A DNA stretch of 21,252 nt. It comes from DATCDR01 sp036510575. GTDB taxonomy: Bacteria > Actinomycetota > Acidimicrobiia > Acidimicrobiales > Bog-793. The stretch covers positions 1 to 21,252 of the forward strand of contig DATCDR010000147.1 of NCBI GenBank assembly GCA_036510575.1. The letters are read 5' to 3'. The position numbers and the translations under genes are program-made. Positions 12,504 through 19,667 of the stretch are shown here, piece by piece (the stretch's first letter is position 1; every line of letters begins with the position of its first letter). The notes beneath the pieces were generated by a model. The model was given only the letters and a program-made list of their open reading frames with translations, searched no databases and had not been told where the DNA came from.

Positions 12504-15005
12504 TCAGCCGGAGTCCGCATCAGCGAGTGCGGAAGCGATGTCTCTTGCGGCCTGCTCAACGCGTTGGCGAGAGGACGCGTCGTCAAAGCCCTCTGCGTAG
12601 ACGTGGGTGACCGCCGCCTCCGGATCGGGCACGATCAAGGTCCAGCCGAAGGCATCGAAGGTCTTCACGCCGTCGATCAGCACCAAGCGGTCCCCTTTCG
12701 CGGCCTCGACCACTTTTCGCATCACGACACCTTTTCGTTCGAACGGCGTAGCGACTCGTTCGTGTACGACGTGCACCGAGGGCAACCCGACTACGAGATC
12801 AGATAAGTTGAGGTCGCGCCCACCGAGCAAAGCCAGCAGGTGTACCAAGGTGCTCACCGCGTCGAGCGCCGGCATGAACGAGGGGAAGCAGAAACCTCCC
12901 TCTGCGTTGCCGGCGAAGTCGCCCTGTTCGATACCGGTCTCGTTCAAGAGGTACTGCGCGGCGACCTTGGTCCAGATGACCTTCGCTCCGTACTCCTCGG
13001 CGACTTCTGTCAGGCGATGCGTGGCATTGACCGGGACCACGATTCGCGCGCCTGGCACGGACTCTGCCACGAGCCTCGTGAGCACTAACAACAGCTCGTC
13101 GTCTGAGAGCACCCGCCCGGTGTCGTCGATCAACGTCAGTTGCTCGCCGTCCGCGCTGATCACCGCGCCTAGGTGCGCGCCAGAAGATCTGACGAGCTCG
13201 GCGAGTCGATGCGCATGGACGATCCGGTCGAAACCGAGCATCCCGACCGTCGACACCAAGGGGTTGATGACGAGCACGTCGGCGGAGAGCTTGGCGAGCA
13301 CGTTCGGCATCACCAGGCTCGCCGCCCCGAATGAGTAGTCGAGCACCAGCTTGTAGCGGGTACGTCGAAGCGATGGCACCGCGACGTCGGCGAAGAGCGA
13401 GGAGGTGTAGAGCTCGACGGTCCGTGCGGGGAAGTCGATGTCACCGATCTCAGCCGCCAGCACCCGCCGCGAGCCCTCCCGGAAGTAGAGACGCTCGATC
13501 TTTCGCTGCGTGTTCTCGTCGATGTCGAGGCCCTCGGCATCGAGGAAACGGATCACGATGGTGTTGGGATCGCCAGGGGCGAGTCGGACGCTCACGCCGC
13601 CTTGACTCGGCGACGTGCGAACCTCGAATCTCGTCACCGGCACCGTCGCCACCTCGAGGTCCTCGACGTTTAATCCCGCCGCAGTGAGCCCTACCATGAC
13701 GGCTCGTTTCAACATCCGTGCTGAGCGCGAGGAGTCCCTCGACGTCGTCACGATCGAGCCCTTCGGCAGCATCGTCGCGTACGCCATCGCTACTTTCATC
13801 GCGAACTCCGGCGAGAGGTCGATATTGGCAAGGCCCGACACGCCGATTCCGCCAAAGATCGATCTGGCGCCTCGCGTCTCCCAGATGATCGAGCTCGTGA
13901 TCGTGGCGTCCGGCTCGACGACCTTGTGCGGGTAAATGCGCACGTCAGAGGTGATCACAGCGTGACTGCCCACCCTTGTGTGATCACCGAGCACCACGCC
14001 TGATTCGAGGTGCGCACCTTGACCGAGCTCACTCGAGCGGCCAACGACGCTGCCGCGCACGTTCGAGGAGGGGCCGACGTAACAGTTGTCGTGGAGAACC
14101 GAGTGGTTGACCTCGCTGCCGTCCCCGATGTGGACGTTTGACCCGAGCACCGTGTTCGGACCAACGCGCGCGCCCGGGCCGACTATCGAGTTCTGGCCGA
14201 TCATCACCGGCGCCTCGAGCTCGGCCGAGGGGTCGATCTCTGCGCCTTCACCGATCCAGACGCCAGGCCGAAGCGGGAAGGCGCCCATGTCGAGGTCTAC
14301 CCTGCCCTCCAAGACGTCGAGGTGGGCAGAGAGATAGGCCTCGAGGGTGCCGACGTCTTCCCAGTACCGCTCGGTGACATATCCGAAGATCGGCGCACCC
14401 GCCTCGAGAAGCGCCGGGAAGACCTCGGAGGAGAAATCAACCGAGATACCCGGCTTCACGTAGTCGAGGACCTCCGGTTCGAGCACGTAGATGCCGGTGT
14501 TGATGGTGTCGGAGAAAACCTGGCCCCAGGTGGGCTTCTCCAAGAACCGCTCGATCCGACCGTCCTCGCCGGTGATGACGATGCCGAACTCGAGCGGGTT
14601 GTCCATCGCTTTTAACAAAAGCGTCGCCATCGCGCCGCGTCGCTCATGGCTTTCGATGAGCTCGGTCAGATCAACGTCGGTGAGCACGTCGCCGGAGATC
14701 ACGAGGAACGTCTCGTCGAGTGACTCCTTCGCGTTGCGGACAGATCCCGCGGTCCCAAGCGGCGTATCCTCGGCCGCGTAGGTGATCGAGACCCCGAACT
14801 CCGAACCGTCGCCGAAGTACGTCCGGATCGTGTTCGCGAGGTACGCGACGGTGACCACGATCTCGGTGATGCCGTGTCGCTTGAGCAAGGTGATGATGTG
14901 CTCGGCCATCGGTAGGTTCGCGATCGGCAGCATCGGCTTCGGCTGCGAGATCGTGAGAGGTCGGAGTCGGGTGCCCTCCCCTCCCGCCATGATCACTGCC
15001 TTCAC
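12504..15005 (-). CDS. Sugar-1-phosphate nucleotidyltransferase/phosphomutase-like fusion
   Basis: An 833-aa fusion. Residues 1-235 are a nucleotidyltransferase (MAGGEGTRLRPLT at 6-18, KPMLPIAN at 23-30, the SGDVLTDVDL metal loop around 104-113, EKP at 156-158), probably making GDP-mannose or a related NDP-sugar. Residues ~245-375 are left-handed beta-helix hexapeptide repeats. Residues ~380-833 follow the phosphohexomutase fold: GGIGVSGLANIDLSPE at 385-400, TSRDSSRSARMLKRA around 421-435. The mutase catalytic loop is absent: where TASHNP is expected there is PSQGGVSVRLAPGD (466-479), and the DGDxDR metal loop reads SADGEQLTLIDD (617-628). The mutase half is probably structural or regulatory. 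It starts with GTG, with AAGGAG overlapping the stop of the phosphatidyltransferase gene 9 nt upstream. Similar long fusions next to a CDP-alcohol phosphotransferase occur in Streptomyces, as I recall. Confidence 0.85.
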   Translation of the reverse strand: MKAVIMAGGEGTRLRPLTISQPKPMLPIANLPMAEHIITLLKRHGITEIVVTVAYLANTIRTYFGDGSEFGVSITYAAEDTPLGTAGSVRNAKESLDETFLVISGDVLTDVDLTELIESHERRGAMATLLLKAMDNPLEFGIVITGEDGRIERFLEKPTWGQVFSDTINTGIYVLEPEVLDYVKPGISVDFSSEVFPALLEAGAPIFGYVTERYWEDVGTLEAYLSAHLDVLEGRVDLDMGAFPLRPGVWIGEGAEIDPSAELEAPVMIGQNSIVGPGARVGPNTVLGSNVHIGDGSEVNHSVLHDNCYVGPSSNVRGSVVGRSSELGQGAHLESGVVLGDHTRVGSHAVITSDVRIYPHKVVEPDATITSSIIWETRGARSIFGGIGVSGLANIDLSPEFAMKVAMAYATMLPKGSIVTTSRDSSRSARMLKRAVMVGLTAAGLNVEDLEVATVPVTRFEVRTSPSQGGVSVRLAPGDPNTIVIRFLDAEGLDIDENTQRKIERLYFREGSRRVLAAEIGDIDFPARTVELYTSSLFADVAVPSLRRTRYKLVLDYSFGAASLVMPNVLAKLSADVLVINPLVSTVGMLGFDRIVHAHRLAELVRSSGAHLGAVISADGEQLTLIDDTGRVLSDDELLLVLTRLVAESVPGARIVVPVNATHRLTEVAEEYGAKVIWTKVAAQYLLNETGIEQGDFAGNAEGGFCFPSFMPALDAVSTLVHLLALLGGRDLNLSDLVVGLPSVHVVHERVATPFERKGVVMRKVVEAAKGDRLVLIDGVKTFDAFGWTLIVPDPEAAVTHVYAEGFDDASSRQRVEQAARDIASALADADSG

Positions 15006-15014
15006 GTCATCTCC

Positions 15015-15641
15015 TTAGGCACGGGCACGATCGACCATACCCGGTGCCTGACGCCCCGCAGCCAGCGCGCGCCGCGCGACGGGAACGTAGGCGACAATCG
15101 AACCGAGCGAGGCGACGAGCGAAGGGGCGACCACGACGTAGGCGGCGACCCGGAGCCCATGGGCGAAGGCGCCCGTGCCGTCTCCGAGTAGGAAGAGCGG
15201 AAATGCCACCAGCAGGCCGAACGTGCTGGCCTTACCGATCCACAACACGTCGACTCGCGTCGCGCCCGCCGCGGCAATAACGATCGCGACGACGCTGATA
15301 AAGACCTCTCGTGCCAACACCACCGCAGCGATCCACCAGGGAAGCGCGCCGTAGACGAGGATCGCGATGATGGAGCTCGCGAGCACCATCCGATCGATCG
15401 TCGGATCCAAGATCTTGCCCAACTTCGAGACCTGTCCGATGCGTCGAGCGACGTAGCCGTCAAGGAAGTCCGTCGCGCCCGCGAAGCCAAGCAGCGCGGC
15501 GGCCGCGATTCGATCTCGATCACGGAACAGGACAACAAGTGCAACGGCCACCACCACCAGGCGAAGGACAGAGATTCCGTTCGGAATCGTCAACGATCGA
15601 TCAAGGACCACTGCATCGGCATCGAGCTCGACATGGTCCAC
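15015..15641 (-). CDS. CDP-alcohol phosphatidyltransferase (PgsA-like)
   Basis: A membrane enzyme of 208 aa that moves a phosphatidyl (or similar) group from a CDP-alcohol to an acceptor alcohol. The family active site D-x2-DG-x2-AR-x8-G-x3-D-x3-D is complete in DFLDGYVARRIGQVSKLG followed by KILDPTID (about residues 58-83), so it should be active. Hydrophobic segments give about six TM helices. It is most likely a phosphatidylglycerophosphate or phosphatidylinositol-phosphate type synthase; the acceptor cannot be read from sequence. It sits 9 nt ahead of the nucleotidyltransferase fusion and 17 nt after a small TM protein gene, so all three are probably one operon. In M. tuberculosis a pgsA-type gene (Rv1822) also lies near garA. 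The GTG start lacks a good ribosome binding site. Confidence 0.88.
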   Translation of the reverse strand: MDHVELDADAVVLDRSLTIPNGISVLRLVVVAVALVVLFRDRDRIAAAALLGFAGATDFLDGYVARRIGQVSKLGKILDPTIDRMVLASSIIAILVYGALPWWIAAVVLAREVFISVVAIVIAAAGATRVDVLWIGKASTFGLLVAFPLFLLGDGTGAFAHGLRVAAYVVVAPSLVASLGSIVAYVPVARRALAAGRQAPGMVDRARA

Positions 15642-15658
15642 GCGGTCGTCGTCTCGCT

Positions 15659-16027
15659 TTAGCGCCGTCGCAAGATATTGCGCAGGACCAGCGCAAAAAC
15701 CGTCAACGATGCACCTACTACCCCGGTCGTACGGACTCGTTGTGCGGTGAGCCCAGCCCGCACGATCGCAGTAGCTAGCAGCTCGGTGTCGTCCTCATCT
15801 GGAGTTGGAACCAGCTGCCCGACCACGAGTAAGGCACTCGACTGGTCAGGTCGATGATGGAGAAAGCGCGCCTGGATAAGCTCGAACTGCGCGTCACGGC
15901 GAAACTCACTTGCAAGCGCATCAGCGTTTCGCCCGTGCTGCCAGTCCGCCGGGTAGCCGTCGTCTTGAAGTTGGGCCTCCCACCAGCGCTGAAGATAGCG
16001 AGCAAAGCGTGCAGTGGAGTTTCGCAT
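15659..16027 (-). CDS. Small protein of unknown function with C-terminal TM helix
   Basis: I do not recognise this 122-aa protein. The N-terminal part is charged and rich in aromatic residues (RYLQRWWEAQLQDDGYPADW), then ASEFRRDAQFELIQARFLHH. The middle reads LVVGQLVPTPDEDDTELLAT. A single hydrophobic helix (about residues 102-118, VVGASLTVFALVLRNIL) precedes a basic C-terminal RRR, so it is probably tail-anchored with the N-terminal part in the cytoplasm. The ATG at 16027 has no clear ribosome binding site but a TAGACT box 7 nt upstream. It heads the minus-strand block that includes the phosphatidyltransferase, and diverges from the DUF6314 gene across only 53 bp. Confidence 0.65.
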   Translation of the reverse strand: MRNSTARFARYLQRWWEAQLQDDGYPADWQHGRNADALASEFRRDAQFELIQARFLHHRPDQSSALLVVGQLVPTPDEDDTELLATAIVRAGLTAQRVRTTGVVGASLTVFALVLRNILRRR

Positions 16028-16034
16028 CGCCCGC

Positions 16035-16040
16035 AGTCTA
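16035..16040 (-). promoter_or_regulatory. -10 box for a leaderless start at 16027
   Basis: On the minus strand TAGACT (TANNNT) ends 7 nt before the ATG at 16027. It would be the first promoter of the long minus-strand block and lies in a 53-bp divergent gap. Confidence 0.45.
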
Positions 16041-16080
16041 GAGATCAGAACGCTCGCCCGTTTCTGGAAGACTTTCCCCC

Positions 16081-16542
16081 ATGAATTCGCTGCGAACGCG
16101 TCTACCGCGTGCTCTGCCGATCTCCGACCTCGAGACGTACCTGCTCGGCACGTGGAACCTCACTCGCGAGGTCGTCGACCACTATGGCGACCGGCTCACC
16201 TTCGTCGGCGGTGCCGAAGTGGAGCGGCGCGGGGACGGAACAATTCGCTACTTCGAACATGCGCTGCTTGTTAGCGGAGCTACCCCGCTCGAGTTCACCC
16301 GGTCATATCGCTTCTGTCCGAAAGGGGCCGGGAGCGCGAGCGTCGAGTTCGAGGACGGATCGAGGTTCTACGAACTCGATCTCGAACGCGGTCGGTGCCG
16401 CGTTCGGCACCTCTGCGACCAAGATCTCTACCTCGGCCTTATTCTCACGACCAGCGACGGCTGGTTTACGAGGTGGCGCTGCCGCGGTCCTGAAAAGGAC
16501 TACGTCGCGACGACGTATCTCTCACGTGCGGCCGCGCGCTAA
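16081..16542 (+). CDS. DUF6314 family protein
   Basis: A 153-aa protein with the DUF6314 pattern: an early YLLGTWNLTREVVDHYGDRL stretch, FVGGAEVERRGDGTIRYFEH, then RSYRFCPKGAGSASVEFEDG and RFYELDLERG. HLCDQDLYLGLIL follows, and the end is WFTRWRCRGPEKDYVATTYL. Family members are small beta-rich proteins found in bacteria and fungi, without a known activity; the fold suggests a lipocalin-like barrel (inference). No membrane segment or signal peptide is seen. The ATG at 16081 has only GGAAGA about 9-12 nt upstream as a possible ribosome binding site. It diverges from the small TM protein gene and lies 235 nt before the TauE/SafE permease gene. Confidence 0.75.
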   Translation: MNSLRTRLPRALPISDLETYLLGTWNLTREVVDHYGDRLTFVGGAEVERRGDGTIRYFEHALLVSGATPLEFTRSYRFCPKGAGSASVEFEDGSRFYELDLERGRCRVRHLCDQDLYLGLILTTSDGWFTRWRCRGPEKDYVATTYLSRAAAR

Positions 16543-16777
16543 GGGACGCAGACAACTTGAGCGATTTATCGCCACTGAGGGGCTGACAACCAGGAGCCGC
16601 GAAGCGACATTCCCAGACGTGGACCTACTCCACCAAGACAGCCGCGTGACGGCTCCGAGGAGGCATAGTCGTCATCCCTGCAATTAGTCTGCACCGACGA
16701 CTTCGCGACGTTCTCGCACGACAGATCGCCGGCTTGGCGGCGCCCGAGGCGTCGGCACGACAGATAAGGGAGCGCTG

Positions 16778-17533
16778 GTGCACCACTTGACCTGGCTCGG
16801 GGCGCTGGCCGTCTTTGGTGCCGGCGGCCTCGCAGGGATGATGAACGCTATCGTCGGCTCCGGATCGCTGATCACCTTTCCGACGCTTGTCGCACTCGGC
16901 TACAGCCCGCTCGTCGCCAATGTCTCGAACAACGTCGGCCTGGTCTTCGGCAACATCTCGGGCATCCATGGCTACCGCCGAGAGCTCGTCGGCCAGGGAC
17001 CGCGTATCCGGGCCCTCACGCCTTGGTCCGCTGCAGGCGGACTCGTCGGAGCGACGTTGTTGCTACTCGACCACGAGGCCTTCAAGGAGATCGTGCCGTG
17101 GCTGATCATCCTTGCCGTGGTCATGGTCATCTTGCAGCCACGCCTCACCCGCGCACTCGCGAGCCGTCACGGTGGCGCCGAGCACGGCGGCCTGCTCCTT
17201 CGTGCGGGAAGCTTCCTCACCGGTGTCTACGGCGGATACTTCGGCGCTGCCCAGGGTGTCATCCTGATCGCGATCCTGGCGATCTGCATCGACGACTCGC
17301 TGCAGCGCCTGAACGGCTACAAGAACGTCGCCGCCGGCTTCGTCAACCTGCTCGCCGGAATCCTCTTCATCATCTTCGCCCCGGTGAACTGGACGCTCGC
17401 CGGGATTATCGCGGTCTCTTCCATCCTTGGCGCCCAGGTAGGCGCAAAAGTTGGGCGGCGTCTTCCGCCACAGGTCCTCCGCGCAGTGATCGTCGTCGGA
17501 GGTCTCTCAGTCGCGATCTACCTGCTCAGGTAG
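16778..17533 (+). CDS. TauE/SafE (TSUP) family permease
   Basis: An integral membrane protein of 251 aa with about eight TM helices and the two repeated halves of TSUP permeases. The first half holds GAGGLAGMMNAIVGSGSLIT followed by FPTLVALGYSPLVANVSNNV; the second half holds GSFLTGVYGGYFGAAQGVIL and LQRLNGYKNVAAGFVNLLAG. Members move sulfite, sulfoacetate, taurine or related anions across the membrane; the substrate here is unknown. The GTG start at 16778 has AAGGGAG at 16766-16772, 5 nt upstream. No sulfur metabolism genes are visible in the window. Its stop is 10 nt from the stop of a convergent zinc-ribbon gene. Confidence 0.9.
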   Translation: MHHLTWLGALAVFGAGGLAGMMNAIVGSGSLITFPTLVALGYSPLVANVSNNVGLVFGNISGIHGYRRELVGQGPRIRALTPWSAAGGLVGATLLLLDHEAFKEIVPWLIILAVVMVILQPRLTRALASRHGGAEHGGLLLRAGSFLTGVYGGYFGAAQGVILIAILAICIDDSLQRLNGYKNVAAGFVNLLAGILFIIFAPVNWTLAGIIAVSSILGAQVGAKVGRRLPPQVLRAVIVVGGLSVAIYLLR

Positions 17534-17543
17534 GCGGGACCCG

Positions 17544-17684
17544 CTAGCCGCCGTCGCGGATTCCTTGCGTGACTCTTCGACATCGCGAGCACCAGGCAAC
17601 AGGCGTGCGCTCATCAGATGGATGAATCAACCCCCCGCAGCCTGAGCATCGCCAAATCACCGGTGACTGTTCTGAAGGTGTCAT
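17544..17684 (-). CDS. Small zinc-ribbon protein
   Basis: A 46-aa protein from ATG 17684 (MTPSEQSPVIWRCSGCGGLI, then HPSDERTPVAWCSRCRRVTQ). The two knuckles CSGC and CSRC, 15 residues apart, form a classic four-Cys zinc ribbon, so the frame is probably real despite its size. The frame is open to 17729, but those 15 residues add nothing recognisable. No ribosome binding site is evident. The role is unknown: RNA, DNA or protein binding are all possible for such ribbons. It converges with the permease gene and diverges from the glutaredoxin-like gene. Confidence 0.5.
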   Translation of the reverse strand: MTPSEQSPVIWRCSGCGGLIHPSDERTPVAWCSRCRRVTQGIRDGG

Positions 17685-17792
17685 TGCAAAAAGACATTGA
17701 AGCAGAAATTGCGGCGGGCAATCGCGCAAATCGACAGCGGCGCGACAAGGTCGCGTTGCACAGGGCCTGAGCAGGTGCGACAGAATGGAACT

Positions 17793-18095
17793 ATGCCAGA
17801 TCTCGCAAGCCCGAGCGCCGTCGACGTCTACTGGCGTCCCGGCTGTCCGTACTGCAACCGGCTACTTCGCGCATTCGAACGTGCCGGTGTGGTGATGACG
17901 CTCCACAACATCTGGGAGGACGAAGACGCCCGAGCCTTCGTCGAGGCGCACAATCGCGGGAACGAGACCGTGCCCACCGTCGCCATCGACGACCTTGTTG
18001 TGACCAACCCCGATCCGGCAGCGTTCATCGACGCGCTCCAGCAGAAGTTCCCGTCGGTCATCTCCGCGGTCACATCGACGACGCCACGAAGTTGA
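17793..18095 (+). CDS. Glutaredoxin/mycoredoxin-like protein
   Basis: A thioredoxin-fold disulfide oxidoreductase of 100 aa. It starts MPDLASPSAVDVYWRPGCPY, with the active-site CPYC in WRPGCPYCNRLLRAF at about residues 18-26. The cis-Pro loop is TVPTVAIDD, followed by NPDPAAFIDALQQ as the last helix. Actinobacterial mycoredoxins use such motifs to reduce mycothiol-mixed disulfides, so that role is likely (inference). The ATG at 17793 is preferred; the frame is open back to 17697 without similarity. Its stop overlaps the start of the next small gene (TTGA, 18092-18095), implying translational coupling. Confidence 0.85.
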   Translation: MPDLASPSAVDVYWRPGCPYCNRLLRAFERAGVVMTLHNIWEDEDARAFVEAHNRGNETVPTVAIDDLVVTNPDPAAFIDALQQKFPSVISAVTSTTPRS

Positions 18096-18325
18096 CTGCC
18101 AGCCGCGTCTCGTTGGCGCTCGCGCTCGACGATGCCTGCGGGCAGATTCACCAGGCGTGGCGAGACGGCCACTCCCCCACCACGATCGCCCTCGGACCAG
18201 AACTCTTCGAGACCGTTCGAAACGCTCGCCGAAAAGAGATCGCCGCCGGAGCCCCGCTGCTCTTGCTCGATCTCCACCTCGTAGAAGACGATCGCCTCGT
18301 CGGCGAAGCCGTCACGGTCCTCTAG
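18092..18325 (+). CDS. Small coupled protein of unknown function
   Basis: A 77-aa protein starting at TTG 18092, whose codon overlaps the stop codon of the glutaredoxin-like gene by the TTGA junction. I do not recognise the family. It reads as a compact alpha/beta protein: LALALDDACGQIHQAWRDGH, then PTTIALGPELFETVRNARRK, then GAPLLLLDLHLVEDDRLVGE. It has no cysteine motif or TM helix. The tight coupling suggests that its product works with the mycoredoxin-like protein or is needed in the same amount. Its stop is 13 nt from the convergent aroA stop. Confidence 0.6.
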   Translation: MTASRVSLALALDDACGQIHQAWRDGHSPTTIALGPELFETVRNARRKEIAAGAPLLLLDLHLVEDDRLVGEAVTVL

Positions 18326-18338
18326 CGACGAGGCGGGC

Positions 18339-19604
18339 CTAGGACCCCAAGAGCTCGAGGGTCGAAAAGAAGTCAGGGAAGCTCTTCGCGACGCTCTCTG
18401 CGCCCTCGATCACGATGCCCTCGGTGCCGAGACCGAGCACGGAAAAGGCCATCGCCATGCGGTGGTCGTCGTAGGTGTGCACGCTCGCCGCGTGTGGCAC
18501 GCCCGGCCGGATAAGGAGGCCGTCTGGCTCCTCGACCGCATCGATGCCGCAGCGCTGCAACTCCGCCACTACCCCACCGATGCGGTCGGACTCCTTGTTT
18601 CTGATGAAGCCGACGCCGCGGATGCGAGTCGGCGTGTCGGCGAGCGCGGCGACAACGGCGAGTGTTGGAACGGTGTCTGAGAGCCCGCCAAGGTCGACGT
18701 CAACGCCGTGCAGCCCTGGGCCACCGCGAACCTCGATGAAGGAGGCATCTCGATACACTTCTGCACCCATCTGCTCGAGCACGTCGACGAAACGTACGTC
18801 ACCTTGTAGTGAGTCGCGACCAAGACCTGGGATCCTTACCGTCCCGCCGTGGCATGCGGCCGCGGCGAAGAAGTACGAAGCGGACGAGGCGTCCGGTTCT
18901 ATCGCGATCGCTGCGGCCGAATATCCGGTCGGCTTGACCGAAAAGTACGTGCCGTCGTCCTCGACGTGCGCGCCGAATCGACGCATCGTCGCGAGCGTCA
19001 TCTCCACGTACGGCCGAGAGACCAGCACCCCTTCGACTTCGACGACCAGACCGGTCGGAAGCAGCGGCGCAGCAAGGAGCAGCCCTGAGAGGAACTGACT
19101 CGAGACCGCGCCAGCGACCGTCGTCGACCCGCCCGTTAGCGGTCCGCGAATCGTCACCGGCAGCGATAGCGAGACGCCAGTCGCGCTGATTTCGGCGCCG
19201 AGTCGACGCATGGCGCTAAAGAGATCTGCCATCGGTCGGGCGCGAAGCTGCGGCGACCCGTCAAGCTCCCATGGGCCATCGGCTACTCCGAGAACTGGTG
19301 CGATGAACCGGGCCGTCGTCCCGGATTGACGCGCGAAGGCCCGACCAGAGCTCGGTACTCGACCGGCTATGCCAGCGATCTTCGCGCCAGTCTTGTCCTT
19401 GGACAGTTCGACGCCGGCGCCGAGCGCGATGACACAGTCCAGCATCGCTTCGACGTCGTCGGCGATCAAGGTGCGCTCGAGCGTCGAGGTCCCAGACGCC
19501 AGGGCGGCGAGCAACAAGTAGCGATTAGTGAGCGACTTCGAACCGGGCAACTCGAGTGTGACGTCAAAGCCCCGAGCAAGCGGCTCGATACGGCGCTCGG
19601 TCAT
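18339..19604 (-). CDS. aroA: 3-phosphoshikimate 1-carboxyvinyltransferase (EPSP synthase)
   Basis: The sixth enzyme of the shikimate pathway, joining shikimate-3-phosphate and phosphoenolpyruvate to give EPSP and phosphate in the cytoplasm. It has 421 aa, normal for the family. Signatures seen: LPGSKSLTNR (19-28, substrate Lys22), RQSGTTARF (about 92-100, where most enzymes have NAGTTxR), RIRGVGFIRNKESDRI, and TYDDHRMAMAF near the C-terminus. DTVPTLAVVAA holds the catalytic-region Asp. The variation at the NAGT loop (QSGT) is unusual and lies at the PEP site, but is not diagnostic. The ATG at 19604 has no good ribosome binding site. It is 63 nt downstream of the MprF-like gene on the same strand; a hairpin lies between them. 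Confidence 0.95.
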   Translation of the reverse strand: MTERRIEPLARGFDVTLELPGSKSLTNRYLLLAALASGTSTLERTLIADDVEAMLDCVIALGAGVELSKDKTGAKIAGIAGRVPSSGRAFARQSGTTARFIAPVLGVADGPWELDGSPQLRARPMADLFSAMRRLGAEISATGVSLSLPVTIRGPLTGGSTTVAGAVSSQFLSGLLLAAPLLPTGLVVEVEGVLVSRPYVEMTLATMRRFGAHVEDDGTYFSVKPTGYSAAAIAIEPDASSASYFFAAAACHGGTVRIPGLGRDSLQGDVRFVDVLEQMGAEVYRDASFIEVRGGPGLHGVDVDLGGLSDTVPTLAVVAALADTPTRIRGVGFIRNKESDRIGGVVAELQRCGIDAVEEPDGLLIRPGVPHAASVHTYDDHRMAMAFSVLGLGTEGIVIEGAESVAKSFPDFFSTLELLGS

Positions 19605-19644
19605 GGCCCTATTCTTTCAAATGATCCGAGGCACTCGACCGCAT

Positions 19645-19661
19645 CGGGCGCGATGCGCCCG
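19645..19661 (-). terminator. GC hairpin between the MprF-like gene and aroA
   Basis: CGGGCGC (19645-19651) and GCGCCCG (19655-19661) form a perfect 7-bp stem with a 3-nt loop, 6 nt after the MprF-like stop codon. There is no T run. It could terminate or attenuate the MprF-like transcript before aroA, or simply stabilise its 3' end. Confidence 0.45.
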
Positions 19662-19667
19662 GCGAGC

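Noticed and set aside
16561..16572. GCGATTTATCGC dyad after the DUF6314 gene as a terminator
   Set aside because: Only five base pairs with a 2-nt centre and no T run; too weak to call.
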